Source of the DNA: CAXXXW01 sp963665555
GTDB taxonomy: Bacteria; Pseudomonadota; Alphaproteobacteria; Thalassobaculales; Thalassobaculaceae
Reading direction: 5' to 3'
NCBI GenBank assembly: GCA_963665555.2
Contig: OY762308.1
Span: 1,612,001-1,676,000, forward strand
Length of the DNA: 64,000 nucleotides
In this document: positions 43,100 through 51,204 of the stretch, in pieces
How positions within the stretch are numbered: position 1 is the first letter of the stretch
How the letters are laid out: each line of letters starts with the position of its first letter
The notes under the pieces: generated by a model
Databases searched by the model: none
The model's input: the letters and a program-made list of their open reading frames with translations, nothing else
What the model was told of the DNA's origin: nothing
Position numbers and translations under genes: made by a program

Positions 43100-44317
43100 A
43101 TGGTTAGGGAAACAGCCACGGGGCCGCTCGCCGGCGTCCGCGTCCTCGACATGACCTCCGTCCTCCTGGGGCCGATCGCGACCCAGATCATGGGCGACAT
43201 GGGGGCGGATGTCGTCAAGGTGGAGTCGCCGGAGGGCGACATCACGCGCAATATAACACCGTTCCGCTCGAAGGGAATGGGCGCGGTCTTCCTGAACTGC
43301 AACCGCAACAAGCGCGGCGTCGTCCTCGACCTGAAGAAGCCTTCGGCGCGCGGCGCCTTCCTGCGGCTGGTGCGGGGCGCGGACGTGGTCGCGACCTCGG
43401 TCCGGCCGGACGCGATGCGCCGCCTCGGCCTGCATTACGACGCGCTGGCGGCGGAGAATCCGGGCCTGGTCTATTGCGGCGCCTACGGCTTCGGCGAGGC
43501 CGGCCCCTACGCCGGCCGCCCGGCCTACGACGACATCATCCAGGCCGCCAGCGGCTTCGCCACGCTCCAGGCCGGCGAGGACGGCCCGCCGAGCTACGCC
43601 AACACCGTGATGGCCGACAAGGTGGTCGGGCTGACCGTGCTCTCGGCCATTGCGATGGCGCTGTTCCACCGCGAACGGACCGGCGAGGGCCAGCATGTCG
43701 AGGTCCCGATGTTCGAGACCATGGCCGCCTTCATGCTGGCCGAGCACCTCCAGGGCGCGACCTTCGAGCCGGCGATGGGACCGGCCGGCTACGCCCGCGT
43801 GCTCGCCCCGCACCGCAAGCCGCAGCCGACGGCGGACGGCCACGTGGCGCTGCTGCCCTACACCACCGCGCACTGGCGCCGCTTCTTCGAGGCGGCCGGC
43901 CGGCCGGACATGCTGGAGAAGGAATGGGTGCTCGATCCGGTCGAGCGCTCGCGCCGCATCGGCGACATCTACGCCGAGGTCGCCGGAATCACGCCGGGGC
44001 GGACCACGGCCGAGTGGCTGGCCCTGCTGAACGAACTCGACATCCCGGCGATGCCGGTGAACGGGCCGGAGGACCTGCTCGCGGACGCGCACATGGCCGA
44101 GATCGGCTTCTTCCCGCTGTTCGACCATCCGAGCGAGGGCCGCCTGCGCGCGGTGGGGCAGCCGATCGGCTACGCCCGCACGCCGGCGCAGCCGACGCGC
44201 CTGCCCGCGCCGCGGCTGGGGGAGCACGGCGTCGAAATCCTGACCGAGGCGGGGCTGGACCGCGCGGCGATCGACGCCATGGCGGCGGAGGGCGCGACCG
44301 CCTTCCCCGCCGCCTGA
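43100..44317 (+). CDS. CaiB/BaiF-type class III CoA-transferase
   Basis: A 405-residue interlocked-dimer CoA-transferase. LAGVRVLDMTSVLLGPIATQIMGDMGADVVKVESPEGD opens the fold, followed by NRNKRGVVLDLK and GLVYCGAYGFGEAGPYAGRPAYDDIIQAASGF, in which the catalytic Asp of the family lies in AYDD. The C-terminal half (ETMAAFMLAEHLQGATF...) is the swinging domain. The substrate is not evident; a second CaiB is at 53628-54812. Confidence 0.93.
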   Translation: MVRETATGPLAGVRVLDMTSVLLGPIATQIMGDMGADVVKVESPEGDITRNITPFRSKGMGAVFLNCNRNKRGVVLDLKKPSARGAFLRLVRGADVVATSVRPDAMRRLGLHYDALAAENPGLVYCGAYGFGEAGPYAGRPAYDDIIQAASGFATLQAGEDGPPSYANTVMADKVVGLTVLSAIAMALFHRERTGEGQHVEVPMFETMAAFMLAEHLQGATFEPAMGPAGYARVLAPHRKPQPTADGHVALLPYTTAHWRRFFEAAGRPDMLEKEWVLDPVERSRRIGDIYAEVAGITPGRTTAEWLALLNELDIPAMPVNGPEDLLADAHMAEIGFFPLFDHPSEGRLRAVGQPIGYARTPAQPTRLPAPRLGEHGVEILTEAGLDRAAIDAMAAEGATAFPAA

Positions 44318-44372
44318 GCCGCCGGCGCGCGGTGCCCGGCGCCCCCGGCGGCGAAAGCGCGCGTCGTTTCGG

Positions 44373-44401
44373 TTTGCCGGCGCCGCCGGGCGTGCTATTC
44401 C
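44373..44401 (+). promoter_or_regulatory. Promoter of the cox maturation operon
   Basis: TTTGCC at 44373-44378, 17-bp spacer, TATTCC at 44396-44401, 38 nt before the ATG at 44440. Confidence 0.35.
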
Positions 44402-44439
44402 CCCTCCGCGTCCGCTCCCCGAAAGACGATGGAAGGCCC

Positions 44440-45375
44440 ATGACGCGCGCGCTCCCGGCGACCGTAGGCGACACGCTCGAACTCCTGGCGGCGGGCGGCT
44501 ATGTGGCGGACATGTCGCTCGCCACCGCGCTGCACCTCTCGCTGGCGCTGAACCGCCCGCTGTTCCTCGAGGGCGAGGCCGGCGTCGGCAAGACGGAGAT
44601 CGCCAAGGTGCTCTCCGCGACCCTGGGCCGCGGGCTGATCCGCCTGCAATGCTACGAGGGGCTGGACGTCTCCGCGGCCGTCTACGAGTGGAACTACCCC
44701 CGCCAGATGCTGGAGATCCGCCTCGCCGAGGCGGCGGGCGGGGCCGACCGGGCGGCGCTGGCGCGGGACCTGTTCTCGGACGCCTTCCTGATCGAGCGCC
44801 CGCTCTTGCGCGCGCTCAGGCCCGAAGCGGCCGGCCCGCCGGTGCTGCTGATCGACGAACTGGACCGCACCGACGAACCCTTCGAGGCCTACCTGCTCGA
44901 AATCCTCTCCGATTTCCAGGTCACCATCCCGGAGATCGGCCCCGTGCGCGCCGCCGAGCCGCCCATCGTCGTCGTCACCTCGAACCGCACGCGCGAAATC
45001 CACGACGCGCTGAAGCGGCGCTGCTTCTACCACTGGGTCGATTACCCGGACGCGGAGCGCGAGTTGCGCATCCTGCGCGCCAAGGCCCCCGGCGCGCCGG
45101 AGGACCTCAGCCGGCAGGTCGTCGCCTTCGTCCAGAAGCTGCGCGGCATGGACCTGTTCAAGGCCCCCGGCGTGGCCGAAACCATCGACTGGGCGCACGC
45201 GCTGGTCCAGCTGGACCATCTGGCGCTCGATCCCCAGGCCGTGGACAACACGCTCGGCGTGCTCCTGAAATACCAGGACGACATCGCCCGCATCCAGGGC
45301 AGCGAGGCCAACCGCGTGCTGTCCGAACTCCAGGCCGAACTGGCGATGGCCCGAAGCGGCCGGCGGCGGGCGTGA
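44440..45375 (+). CDS. MoxR-family AAA+ ATPase (CoxD-like)
   Basis: A 311-residue AAA+ ATPase. Walker A GEAGVGKTE at residues 45-53, Walker B VLLIDELDR with DEPFEAYLLE, sensor VVVTSNRTREIHDALKRRCFYHWVDYP. In the CO dehydrogenase system CoxD helps insert the active-site metal/sulfur; here it is coupled to a VWA protein by an overlapping start (GTGA at 45372-45375), the usual MoxR-VWA chaperone pair. Confidence 0.93.
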   Translation: MTRALPATVGDTLELLAAGGYVADMSLATALHLSLALNRPLFLEGEAGVGKTEIAKVLSATLGRGLIRLQCYEGLDVSAAVYEWNYPRQMLEIRLAEAAGGADRAALARDLFSDAFLIERPLLRALRPEAAGPPVLLIDELDRTDEPFEAYLLEILSDFQVTIPEIGPVRAAEPPIVVVTSNRTREIHDALKRRCFYHWVDYPDAERELRILRAKAPGAPEDLSRQVVAFVQKLRGMDLFKAPGVAETIDWAHALVQLDHLALDPQAVDNTLGVLLKYQDDIARIQGSEANRVLSELQAELAMARSGRRRA

Positions 45376-46679
45376 ACGCCGAAGCCGAAGGCGGTTTCCC
45401 CGCCGCGCCGACCGCCCTCCCGGCGCCGGGCGGACCGGGCGGCGGCCGGCTGGTCGCCAATGTCATGCATTTCGGCCGCGTGCTGCGCGCCGCCGGCCTG
45501 CCGGTCGGGACCGGGCAGGTGCTGGACGCGCTGGCGGCCGTGCGCACCGCCGGGATCGCCGACCGCGAGGCGTTCTACTGGGCGCTGCACGCGGTCTTCG
45601 TGAAGCGCCGCGACCAGCGCGAGGTTTTCGACCAGGCGTTCCATGTGTTCTGGCGCAACCCCCGGCTGCTGGAGCGCATGATGCGCACCGTGCTGCCGAC
45701 CTTCCGGGTCGGCGGCGCGACGGACGACGCCGACGCGCCCAACCGCCGGGTCGCCGACGCGCTCTCCCAGGGCGCGCGCGAGGCGCCGGGCGACGGCGGC
45801 GCCGACGGGGTCGAGGAGGTCGTGTTCGACGCCGCGATGACCTGGTCGGCGGAGGAGGTCTCGCGGACCATGGACTTCGAGAAGATGAGCGCGGAGGAGG
45901 CCGCCCGCGCCCGCGCCGTCATCGCCCGGATGCGCCCGCCGGTCGCCGACGCGCCGACGCGCCGGTTCCGGCCCAGCCCGCGCGGCCGGGTGGACGCGCG
46001 CGCCAGCCTGCGCGCCAGCCTGCGCGGCGGCGGCGACACCGTGCCGATCCGCCTGCGCCGCCCGCGCCGGCGCCCGCCGCCGCTGGTCGTGCTGTGCGAC
46101 ATATCCGGGTCGATGAGCCGGTATTCGCGGATGCTGCTGCATTTCACGCACGCGCTCACGAACGACCGGGCGCGCGTCCATACCTTCCTGTTCGGGACCC
46201 GGCTCACCAACGTCACCCGCCACCTGCGCCACCGCGACGTGGACGAGGCGCTCGACAAGGCCGGCCAGGCGGCGGGCGACTGGTCCGGCGGGACCCGGAT
46301 CGGCGAATGCCTGCGCGCCTTCAACCGCGACTGGTCGCGCCGCGTGCTGGGCCAGGGGGCGGCGGTGCTGCTGGTCAGCGACGGCCTCGACCGCGACGCC
46401 GGGACCGGGCTGGCGGAAGAGGCGGCGCGGCTGCGCAAGTCCTGCCGCCGGCTGATCTGGCTCAATCCGCTGTTGCGCTACGACGGTTTCGCTCCCAAAT
46501 CCATGGGCGTTCGCGCTATCCTCCCGCATGTGGACGAGTTCCGGCCGGCGCACTCGCTCGACAGCCTGGAGGCGCTGGCCGCCGCGCTGACCGCGCCCGG
46601 CCGCGACGGGGCGGGCGCCGGGATGGCGTCGTGGCGCGAAAGGCTGCGCGAGATCGAGGCGGCGGAGATCGAGGGGTAG
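45372..46679 (+). CDS. VWA-domain protein (CoxE-like)
   Basis: A 435-residue partner of the MoxR ATPase. The GTG at 45372 overlaps the upstream stop. The N-terminal part (LVANVMHFGRVLRAAGLPVGTGQVLDAL...) is the CoxE helical domain; the C-terminal VWA has MIDAS Asp243 in CDISGSMSRYSRMLLHF, Thr region TFLFGTRLTNVT, and LLVSDGLDRD. The linker is Arg/Pro-rich. It acts in the cytoplasm in maturation of the molybdenum enzyme. Confidence 0.92.
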   Translation: MNAEAEGGFPAAPTALPAPGGPGGGRLVANVMHFGRVLRAAGLPVGTGQVLDALAAVRTAGIADREAFYWALHAVFVKRRDQREVFDQAFHVFWRNPRLLERMMRTVLPTFRVGGATDDADAPNRRVADALSQGAREAPGDGGADGVEEVVFDAAMTWSAEEVSRTMDFEKMSAEEAARARAVIARMRPPVADAPTRRFRPSPRGRVDARASLRASLRGGGDTVPIRLRRPRRRPPPLVVLCDISGSMSRYSRMLLHFTHALTNDRARVHTFLFGTRLTNVTRHLRHRDVDEALDKAGQAAGDWSGGTRIGECLRAFNRDWSRRVLGQGAAVLLVSDGLDRDAGTGLAEEAARLRKSCRRLIWLNPLLRYDGFAPKSMGVRAILPHVDEFRPAHSLDSLEALAAALTAPGRDGAGAGMASWRERLREIEAAEIEG

Positions 46680-46683
46680 GAAG

Positions 46684-47025
46684 ATGGCCGAAACTTTCGA
46701 CGCGCTGGCGCGCGACGACGTTCTCGGAACCGTCGCCGCCTGGCGGGCCGAGGGCCGGCGGGCGGCGCTGGCCACCGTGGTCGCCACCTGGGGCAGTTCG
46801 CCCCGCCCGGTCGGCAGCCAGCTCGGGATCGACGGCGACGGCGCGCTCGTCGGCTCGGTCTCCGGCGGCTGCATCGAGGGCGCGGTGGCGCAGGAGGCGC
46901 TCCAGGTGATGGAGGGCGGCGCGCCCCGGGTGCTGGAGTTCGGCGTGTCCGACGAACAGGCGTGGGAGGTCGGGCTGGCCTGCGGCGGCACCGTCCGGGT
47001 CTTCGTCGAGCGGGTGGAGGACTGA
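46684..47025 (+). CDS. XdhC/CoxI N-terminal domain protein
   Basis: A 113-residue protein equal to the N-terminal domain of XdhC (RAALATVVATWGSSPRPVGSQLGI, SVSGGCIEGAVAQEAL with Cys63, and the closing LACGGTVRVFVERV). XdhC binds the molybdenum cofactor and presents it for sulfuration and insertion. Here the Rossmann part is in a separate gene 6 nt downstream, a split known from cox clusters (coxI/coxF-like pieces). The gene starts 4 nt after coxE. Confidence 0.9.
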   Translation: MAETFDALARDDVLGTVAAWRAEGRRAALATVVATWGSSPRPVGSQLGIDGDGALVGSVSGGCIEGAVAQEALQVMEGGAPRVLEFGVSDEQAWEVGLACGGTVRVFVERVED

Positions 47026-47031
47026 GCGGCC

Positions 47032-47736
47032 ATGCGGGCCGAAACCCTGGACGCGATCCTGGAGGCGCGCGCCGCCAAGCGCGCGCTCGCGGTCGTCACG
47101 CGGCTTTCCGACGGCGCGCAGAGCCGGTTCGACGGCGAGGCGGCGGCCGGGCCGCTGGCGCTCGGGCCGGAGGAGGCCGCCGAGGTCCGGCGGCGGATGC
47201 GCGCCGATGCGAGCGGCCCGATCGCCGGCGGCGCGCTGTTCGTCCATGTCCACAACCCGCCGGCGCGGCTCGTCGTTGTCGGCGCGGTGCATATCGCCCA
47301 GGCGCTGGCCCCGATGGCGCGGATCGCCGGCTACGACGTGACCGTGGTCGATCCGCGCGGCACCTTCGCGACGGCGGAGCGGTTTCCCGACACGGCGCTG
47401 TCGGACGAATGGCCGGACGACGCGCTGGAGGCGCTCGCGCCGGACGCGCGCACCGCCGTCGTCACGCTGACCCACGATCCCAAGCTGGACGACCCGGCGC
47501 TCGCGGTCGCGCTGCGCGGGCCGGCCTTCTACATCGCCGCGCTCGGCGGGAAGCGGACCCACGGGCGCCGGCTGGAGCGGCTGCGCGAGGCCGGCTTCGA
47601 CGAGGCGGCGCTGGCGCGCATCCGGGGGCCGGCCGGGCTGGACATCGGCGCGGTCTCGCCGGCCGAGATCGCGGTCTCGATCCTGGCGCAGGCCACCGCC
47701 GCGCGCCGCGGCCGCGAGGCGGAGGCCGGGCGATGA
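47032..47736 (+). CDS. XdhC C-terminal (Rossmann) domain protein
   Basis: A 234-residue protein. Residues 75-220 are the XdhC_C Rossmann domain: ARLVVVGAVHIAQALAPMARIAGYDVTVVDPRG, AVVTLTHDPKLDDPAL, and YIAALGGKRTHGRRLERLREAGFDE ending GLDIGAVSPAEIAVSILAQ. Residues 1-60 are a short N-terminal region not matching the CoxI domain. It overlaps the next ATG by 4 nt. Confidence 0.9.
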   Translation: MRAETLDAILEARAAKRALAVVTRLSDGAQSRFDGEAAAGPLALGPEEAAEVRRRMRADASGPIAGGALFVHVHNPPARLVVVGAVHIAQALAPMARIAGYDVTVVDPRGTFATAERFPDTALSDEWPDDALEALAPDARTAVVTLTHDPKLDDPALAVALRGPAFYIAALGGKRTHGRRLERLREAGFDEAALARIRGPAGLDIGAVSPAEIAVSILAQATAARRGREAEAGR

Positions 47737-49427
47737 TCTTCGGCGAATGCCCCGTCGAGGAGGCCGAGGGCGCGATCCTCGCGCACAGCCGCCGTCTGCC
47801 GGACCGCGCGCTGAAGAAGGGCCGGGCGCTGACGGCGGCGGACATCGCGGAGCTGCGCGCGGCCGGCTACGAGCGGATCGTCTGCGCCCGGCTCGGCCCG
47901 GACGACATGCCGGAGGACGACGCCGCCGACCTGCTGGCCGAGGCGGCGCGCGGCGAAAACCTGTCCCGCGCCGCCGCGTTCACCGGCCGCTGCAACCTGT
48001 TCGCCGAGGCCGACGGGATCGCGGTGTACGATTCCGGGCGGCTGGACCGCTTCAACCTGGTGGACGAGGCGATCACGCTGGGCGTCGTCCCGCCCTTCCA
48101 GCGCGTCGCCCGGGGCCAGATGGTGGCGACGCTGAAGATCATTCCCTTCGCGCTGCCGGCCGCGCGCGCGGCCGCCGCCGCCGCCATCGCCGGCGACGGC
48201 GGGCCGATGATCCGCGTCGCGCCGTTCCGCCCGCTGCGCGCCGGGCTGGTGCAGTCGCGGCTGGAGGGGACGAAGGAGTCGGTGCTCGACTCCACCCGCG
48301 CCGTGACCGAGGCGCGGCTGCGCGCGATCGGCTCGGCGCTGGTCCACGAGACGCGGCGCGCCCATACCGAGGCCGACATCGGCGCCGGGATCGCGGAGGC
48401 GCGCGCGCGGGGCGCCGACCTGGTGCTGGTCTCCGGCGCCTCGGCCGTCGTCGACCGCCGCGACGTGGTGCCGGCGGCGATCGAGAAAGCGGGCGGCGAA
48501 ATCCTGCATTTCGGGATGCCGGTCGATCCCGGCAACCTGATGCTGGTGGGCCGGCTGGGCGAGGTCCCGGCGATCGGGATGCCCGGCTGCGCCCGCTCGC
48601 CCAAGCTCAACGGGTTCGACTGGGTGCTCCAGCGCATCGCGGCCGGCGTTCCGGCCGGCCGCGCGGAGATCATGCGCATGGGGACCGGCGGGCTGCTGAA
48701 GGACGTGGCGGCCCGGCCGCTGCCCCGCGCCCGGGCGCGGCGCGGCGCGGCCGGCGGCGGGGAGGACGACGCGAAAGCCGAAGCCGGGGCCGAAGTCGCC
48801 CGCGCGCCCCGGATCGCCGCCCTGCTGCTCGCCGCCGGGCAGTCGCGCCGGATGGGCCGCGACAACAAGCTGCTGGCCGGGATCGACGGCGTGGCGATGG
48901 TGCGGCGCGCGGCGCGGAACCTGCTCGCTTCCCGCGCCGCCTCGGTCACCGTCGTCACCGGGCACCAGCGCGCGGCGGTCGAAGAGGCGCTGGCCGGGCT
49001 GGACCTCGCCTTCGCGCACAACCCGGACTACGCCGAGGGGCTGAGCGCCTCGCTGCGGGCCGGGCTGGCGGCGCTGCCGGCCGACATCGACGGCGCGCTG
49101 GTCTGCCTCGGCGACATGCCGAGGGTCACGGCGCACGCCATCGACCGGCTGATCGCCGCCTACGACCCGCTGGAGGGGCGCGCGATCTGCGCGCCGACCT
49201 GGCGCGGCAAGCGCGGCAACCCGGTCCTGTGGGACCGCCGCTTCTTCGAGGAGATGGCGGAGGTCGCCGGCGACACGGGCGCGCGCCACCTGATCGGCCG
49301 GCACGACGAACTGGTCGTCGAGGTCGAGATGCGCGACGAGGGCGTGACGGTCGATGTCGATACGCCCGACGCGCTGGCGCGGCTGGCCGGGCGCGGCGCC
49401 GGCGCGGCGGACCGGAAGTCCGGCTAG
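47733..49427 (+). CDS. Molybdopterin-binding / MocA-type cytidylyltransferase fusion
   Basis: A 564-residue fusion. Residues 1-335 are a molybdopterin-binding (MoCF/MoeA-MogA-like) part: FGECPVEEAEGAILAHS, LRAGLVQSRLEGTKESVLDSTRAV, ADLVLVSGASAVVDRRDVVPAAIE, AIGMPGCARSPKLNGFDWVLQRI. A charged linker follows, and residues about 360-555 form an NTP-transferase of the MocA type (IAALLLAAGQSRRMGRDNKLLAG, GALVCLGDMPRVTAHAIDRL, RGNPVLWDRRFFEEM). MocA makes the molybdopterin cytosine dinucleotide used by CoxL-type enzymes. One chain could bind Mo-MPT and attach CMP. Stop codon overlaps the next GTG by one base. Confidence 0.92.
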   Translation: MIFGECPVEEAEGAILAHSRRLPDRALKKGRALTAADIAELRAAGYERIVCARLGPDDMPEDDAADLLAEAARGENLSRAAAFTGRCNLFAEADGIAVYDSGRLDRFNLVDEAITLGVVPPFQRVARGQMVATLKIIPFALPAARAAAAAAIAGDGGPMIRVAPFRPLRAGLVQSRLEGTKESVLDSTRAVTEARLRAIGSALVHETRRAHTEADIGAGIAEARARGADLVLVSGASAVVDRRDVVPAAIEKAGGEILHFGMPVDPGNLMLVGRLGEVPAIGMPGCARSPKLNGFDWVLQRIAAGVPAGRAEIMRMGTGGLLKDVAARPLPRARARRGAAGGGEDDAKAEAGAEVARAPRIAALLLAAGQSRRMGRDNKLLAGIDGVAMVRRAARNLLASRAASVTVVTGHQRAAVEEALAGLDLAFAHNPDYAEGLSASLRAGLAALPADIDGALVCLGDMPRVTAHAIDRLIAAYDPLEGRAICAPTWRGKRGNPVLWDRRFFEEMAEVAGDTGARHLIGRHDELVVEVEMRDEGVTVDVDTPDALARLAGRGAGAADRKSG

Positions 49428-49849
49428 TGCTCGAAAGCCTCTACCACCGCGACATCGTCGACCTCGCGCGCGCGTCGCGGACGCGCGGCCGCCTCGCGGC
49501 GCCGGACCGCTCCGCCCGCGCCGACAACCCGCTCTGCGGCGACCGGGTGACGATGGACCTGGCGCTGGACGGCGGCGGCGCCATCGCGGCGATCGGCCAT
49601 CTCGTGCGCGGCTGCGCGCTCTGCGAGGCGGCGGCGGAGGCGATCGCCGAGACCGCCGTCGGGATGGAGCCGGCGGAGATCGCCGCCGCGCGCGCCGGCG
49701 CCCGGTCCTGGCTCAAGGGCGAGGCGGCCGCGCCGCCCTGGGGGCGGCTGTCGCTGTTCGCGCCGGTCCGCGACGTGCCGTCGCGCCACGAATGCGTGCT
49801 CCTCCCCTTCGCCGCCGCCGAACGGGCGCTGGCCGACGACGGAGCCTGA
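49427..49849 (+). CDS. SufU/NifU-N-like iron-sulfur scaffold
   Basis: A 140-residue protein. The three-cysteine IscU-fold pattern is seen: Cys37 in NPLCGDRVTMDL, Cys63 and Cys66 in RGCALCEAAAEAIAE, and Cys in SRHECVLLPF. SufU-type scaffolds assemble or deliver Fe-S clusters or zinc-linked sulfur. GTG start at 49427 shares its G with the previous stop (TAGTG), so translation is coupled. Within the cox operon it may supply CoxS clusters or the cofactor sulfur. Confidence 0.85.
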   Translation: MLESLYHRDIVDLARASRTRGRLAAPDRSARADNPLCGDRVTMDLALDGGGAIAAIGHLVRGCALCEAAAEAIAETAVGMEPAEIAAARAGARSWLKGEAAAPPWGRLSLFAPVRDVPSRHECVLLPFAAAERALADDGA

Positions 49850-49874
49850 GCCGGCGGGCGCGGCGCGGGAAGCG

Positions 49875-50252
49875 TCAGGCGCCCTCGCGGTCCTTCGGGT
49901 GGTTGCGGCCGTCGAAGGGGACGACCGTCGCGCTGGCGCGCACGGCGTCGAAATCGTCGAGGCAGCGGGCGTTGACCGACAGGCGTTCGGGATGGGAGCG
50001 CGGGCGGCCGTACACATGGATGCCGCAATGCCGGCAGAAGCGGTGCTCCGCCGTTCCGGTCCCGAAGCGGTAGAGCGACAGCGCGCCGGCGCCCGCGACC
50101 AGCGCGAACCCGTCCTCCTCGACCGGGCAGTGGAGGATGCCCTTCTTGACGCAGATCGAGCAGTCGCATTCGATCAGCCGGTCGATCGGGGCGGCCCTGG
50201 CGGCCTCGAACCGCACCGCGCCGCAGTGGCAGCCTCCCCGGTAGAGCGGCAT
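49875..50252 (-). CDS. GFA family (glutathione-dependent formaldehyde-activating enzyme-like) protein
   Basis: A 125-residue zinc protein. Ligand cysteines in GGCHCGAVRFE, IECDCSICVKKGIL and EHRFCRHCGIHVYGRP follow the Mss4-like GFA fold. True Gfa activates formaldehyde with glutathione, but most such short proteins are uncharacterised. Convergent on the SufU-like gene, 25 nt apart; the dehydrogenase gene upstream on the same strand ends 14 nt away. Confidence 0.9.
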   Translation of the reverse strand: MPLYRGGCHCGAVRFEAARAAPIDRLIECDCSICVKKGILHCPVEEDGFALVAGAGALSLYRFGTGTAEHRFCRHCGIHVYGRPRSHPERLSVNARCLDDFDAVRASATVVPFDGRNHPKDREGA

Positions 50253-50266
50253 CGCCCGGCCCCGCC

Positions 50267-51202
50267 TCAGATCGGCGGATCGCGCTCCAGCGCCGCCACG
50301 AGCCGGGCCGGATCGACCGCGACCTCGACGCCGGCGCGCTCCAGCTGCAGCTTCATCGACACGCGGGAGTCCATGCCGCCCCAGCCGCGGTTCAGCGCCT
50401 CGGTCATCTCCTCCAGCGTCAGGTTGGCGACCCGCATCGGCACGCCGAACTCCCGGCCCAGCGCGGTCGCCAGCGACACGTCCTTGTGGGCTAGGCGCAG
50501 CGCGAAGGCGGGCGGCTCGTACTCGCCGGGCAGGAACTGCGCGACCAGGCCGTCGAAGGTGCGCCGCCGGCCGAGCACGCCCTGGCGCACCGCCTCCCAC
50601 AGCGCGAGCGGCTCCAGCCCCGCCTTGACGCCCATGGCGAAGACCTCGGCCAGCGCCGTCTGCACCGTGTAGCCGGCGCAGTTGTGCACCAGCTTGGCGA
50701 TGGAGCCGGCCCCGATCGGGCCGATATAGGCGGCTTGGTCGCCCATCGCGTCGAGCAGGGGCTTGCAGGCGTCGAACCGCTCGCGCTCGCCGCCGACCCA
50801 GATCGCGAGCTTGCCGGACTTGGCCCCGGCCGGGCCGCCGCTGACCGGCGCGTCGAGCAGGTGGAAGCCGCGTTCGGCGAAGGCGGCGTGGAGGTCGCGC
50901 ATGATCGTCGGGGAATTGGTCGAGAGGTCGAAGACCGTGCCGCCCGGCCGCAGCCCCTCGACCAGCCCGTCGGCGCCCGCCGCCACCGCCGCCACTTCCG
51001 GCGGCCCCGGCAGGGAAAGGAAGACGACATCCGCCGCCTCCCCCACCGCTTTCGGCGAATCGGCCCAGACGGCGCGGTTGGAGAGGAACGGCTCCGCCGC
51101 CTCGCGCCGCGCGTCGTGGACGACCAGTTCGTGGCCCGCCCGGGCGAGGTTCGCGGCCATGCCGGCGCCCATGGTGCCCAGCCCGATGAAACCGACGCGC
51201 AT
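50267..51202 (-). CDS. NAD(P)-dependent oxidoreductase, 3-hydroxyisobutyrate dehydrogenase family
   Basis: A 311-residue beta-hydroxyacid dehydrogenase. MRVGFIGLGTMGAGMAANLARAGHELVVHD is the N-terminal Rossmann signature, DAPVSGGPAGAKSGKLAIWVGG the substrate motif, and catalytic Lys in GSIAKLVHNCAGYTVQTALAEVFAMG. The C-terminal KDVSLATALGREFGVPM is also conserved. It starts 2 nt after the ABC exporter gene. The substrate is unclear. Confidence 0.92.
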   Translation of the reverse strand: MRVGFIGLGTMGAGMAANLARAGHELVVHDARREAAEPFLSNRAVWADSPKAVGEAADVVFLSLPGPPEVAAVAAGADGLVEGLRPGGTVFDLSTNSPTIMRDLHAAFAERGFHLLDAPVSGGPAGAKSGKLAIWVGGERERFDACKPLLDAMGDQAAYIGPIGAGSIAKLVHNCAGYTVQTALAEVFAMGVKAGLEPLALWEAVRQGVLGRRRTFDGLVAQFLPGEYEPPAFALRLAHKDVSLATALGREFGVPMRVANLTLEEMTEALNRGWGGMDSRVSMKLQLERAGVEVAVDPARLVAALERDPPI

Positions 51203-51204
51203 GT

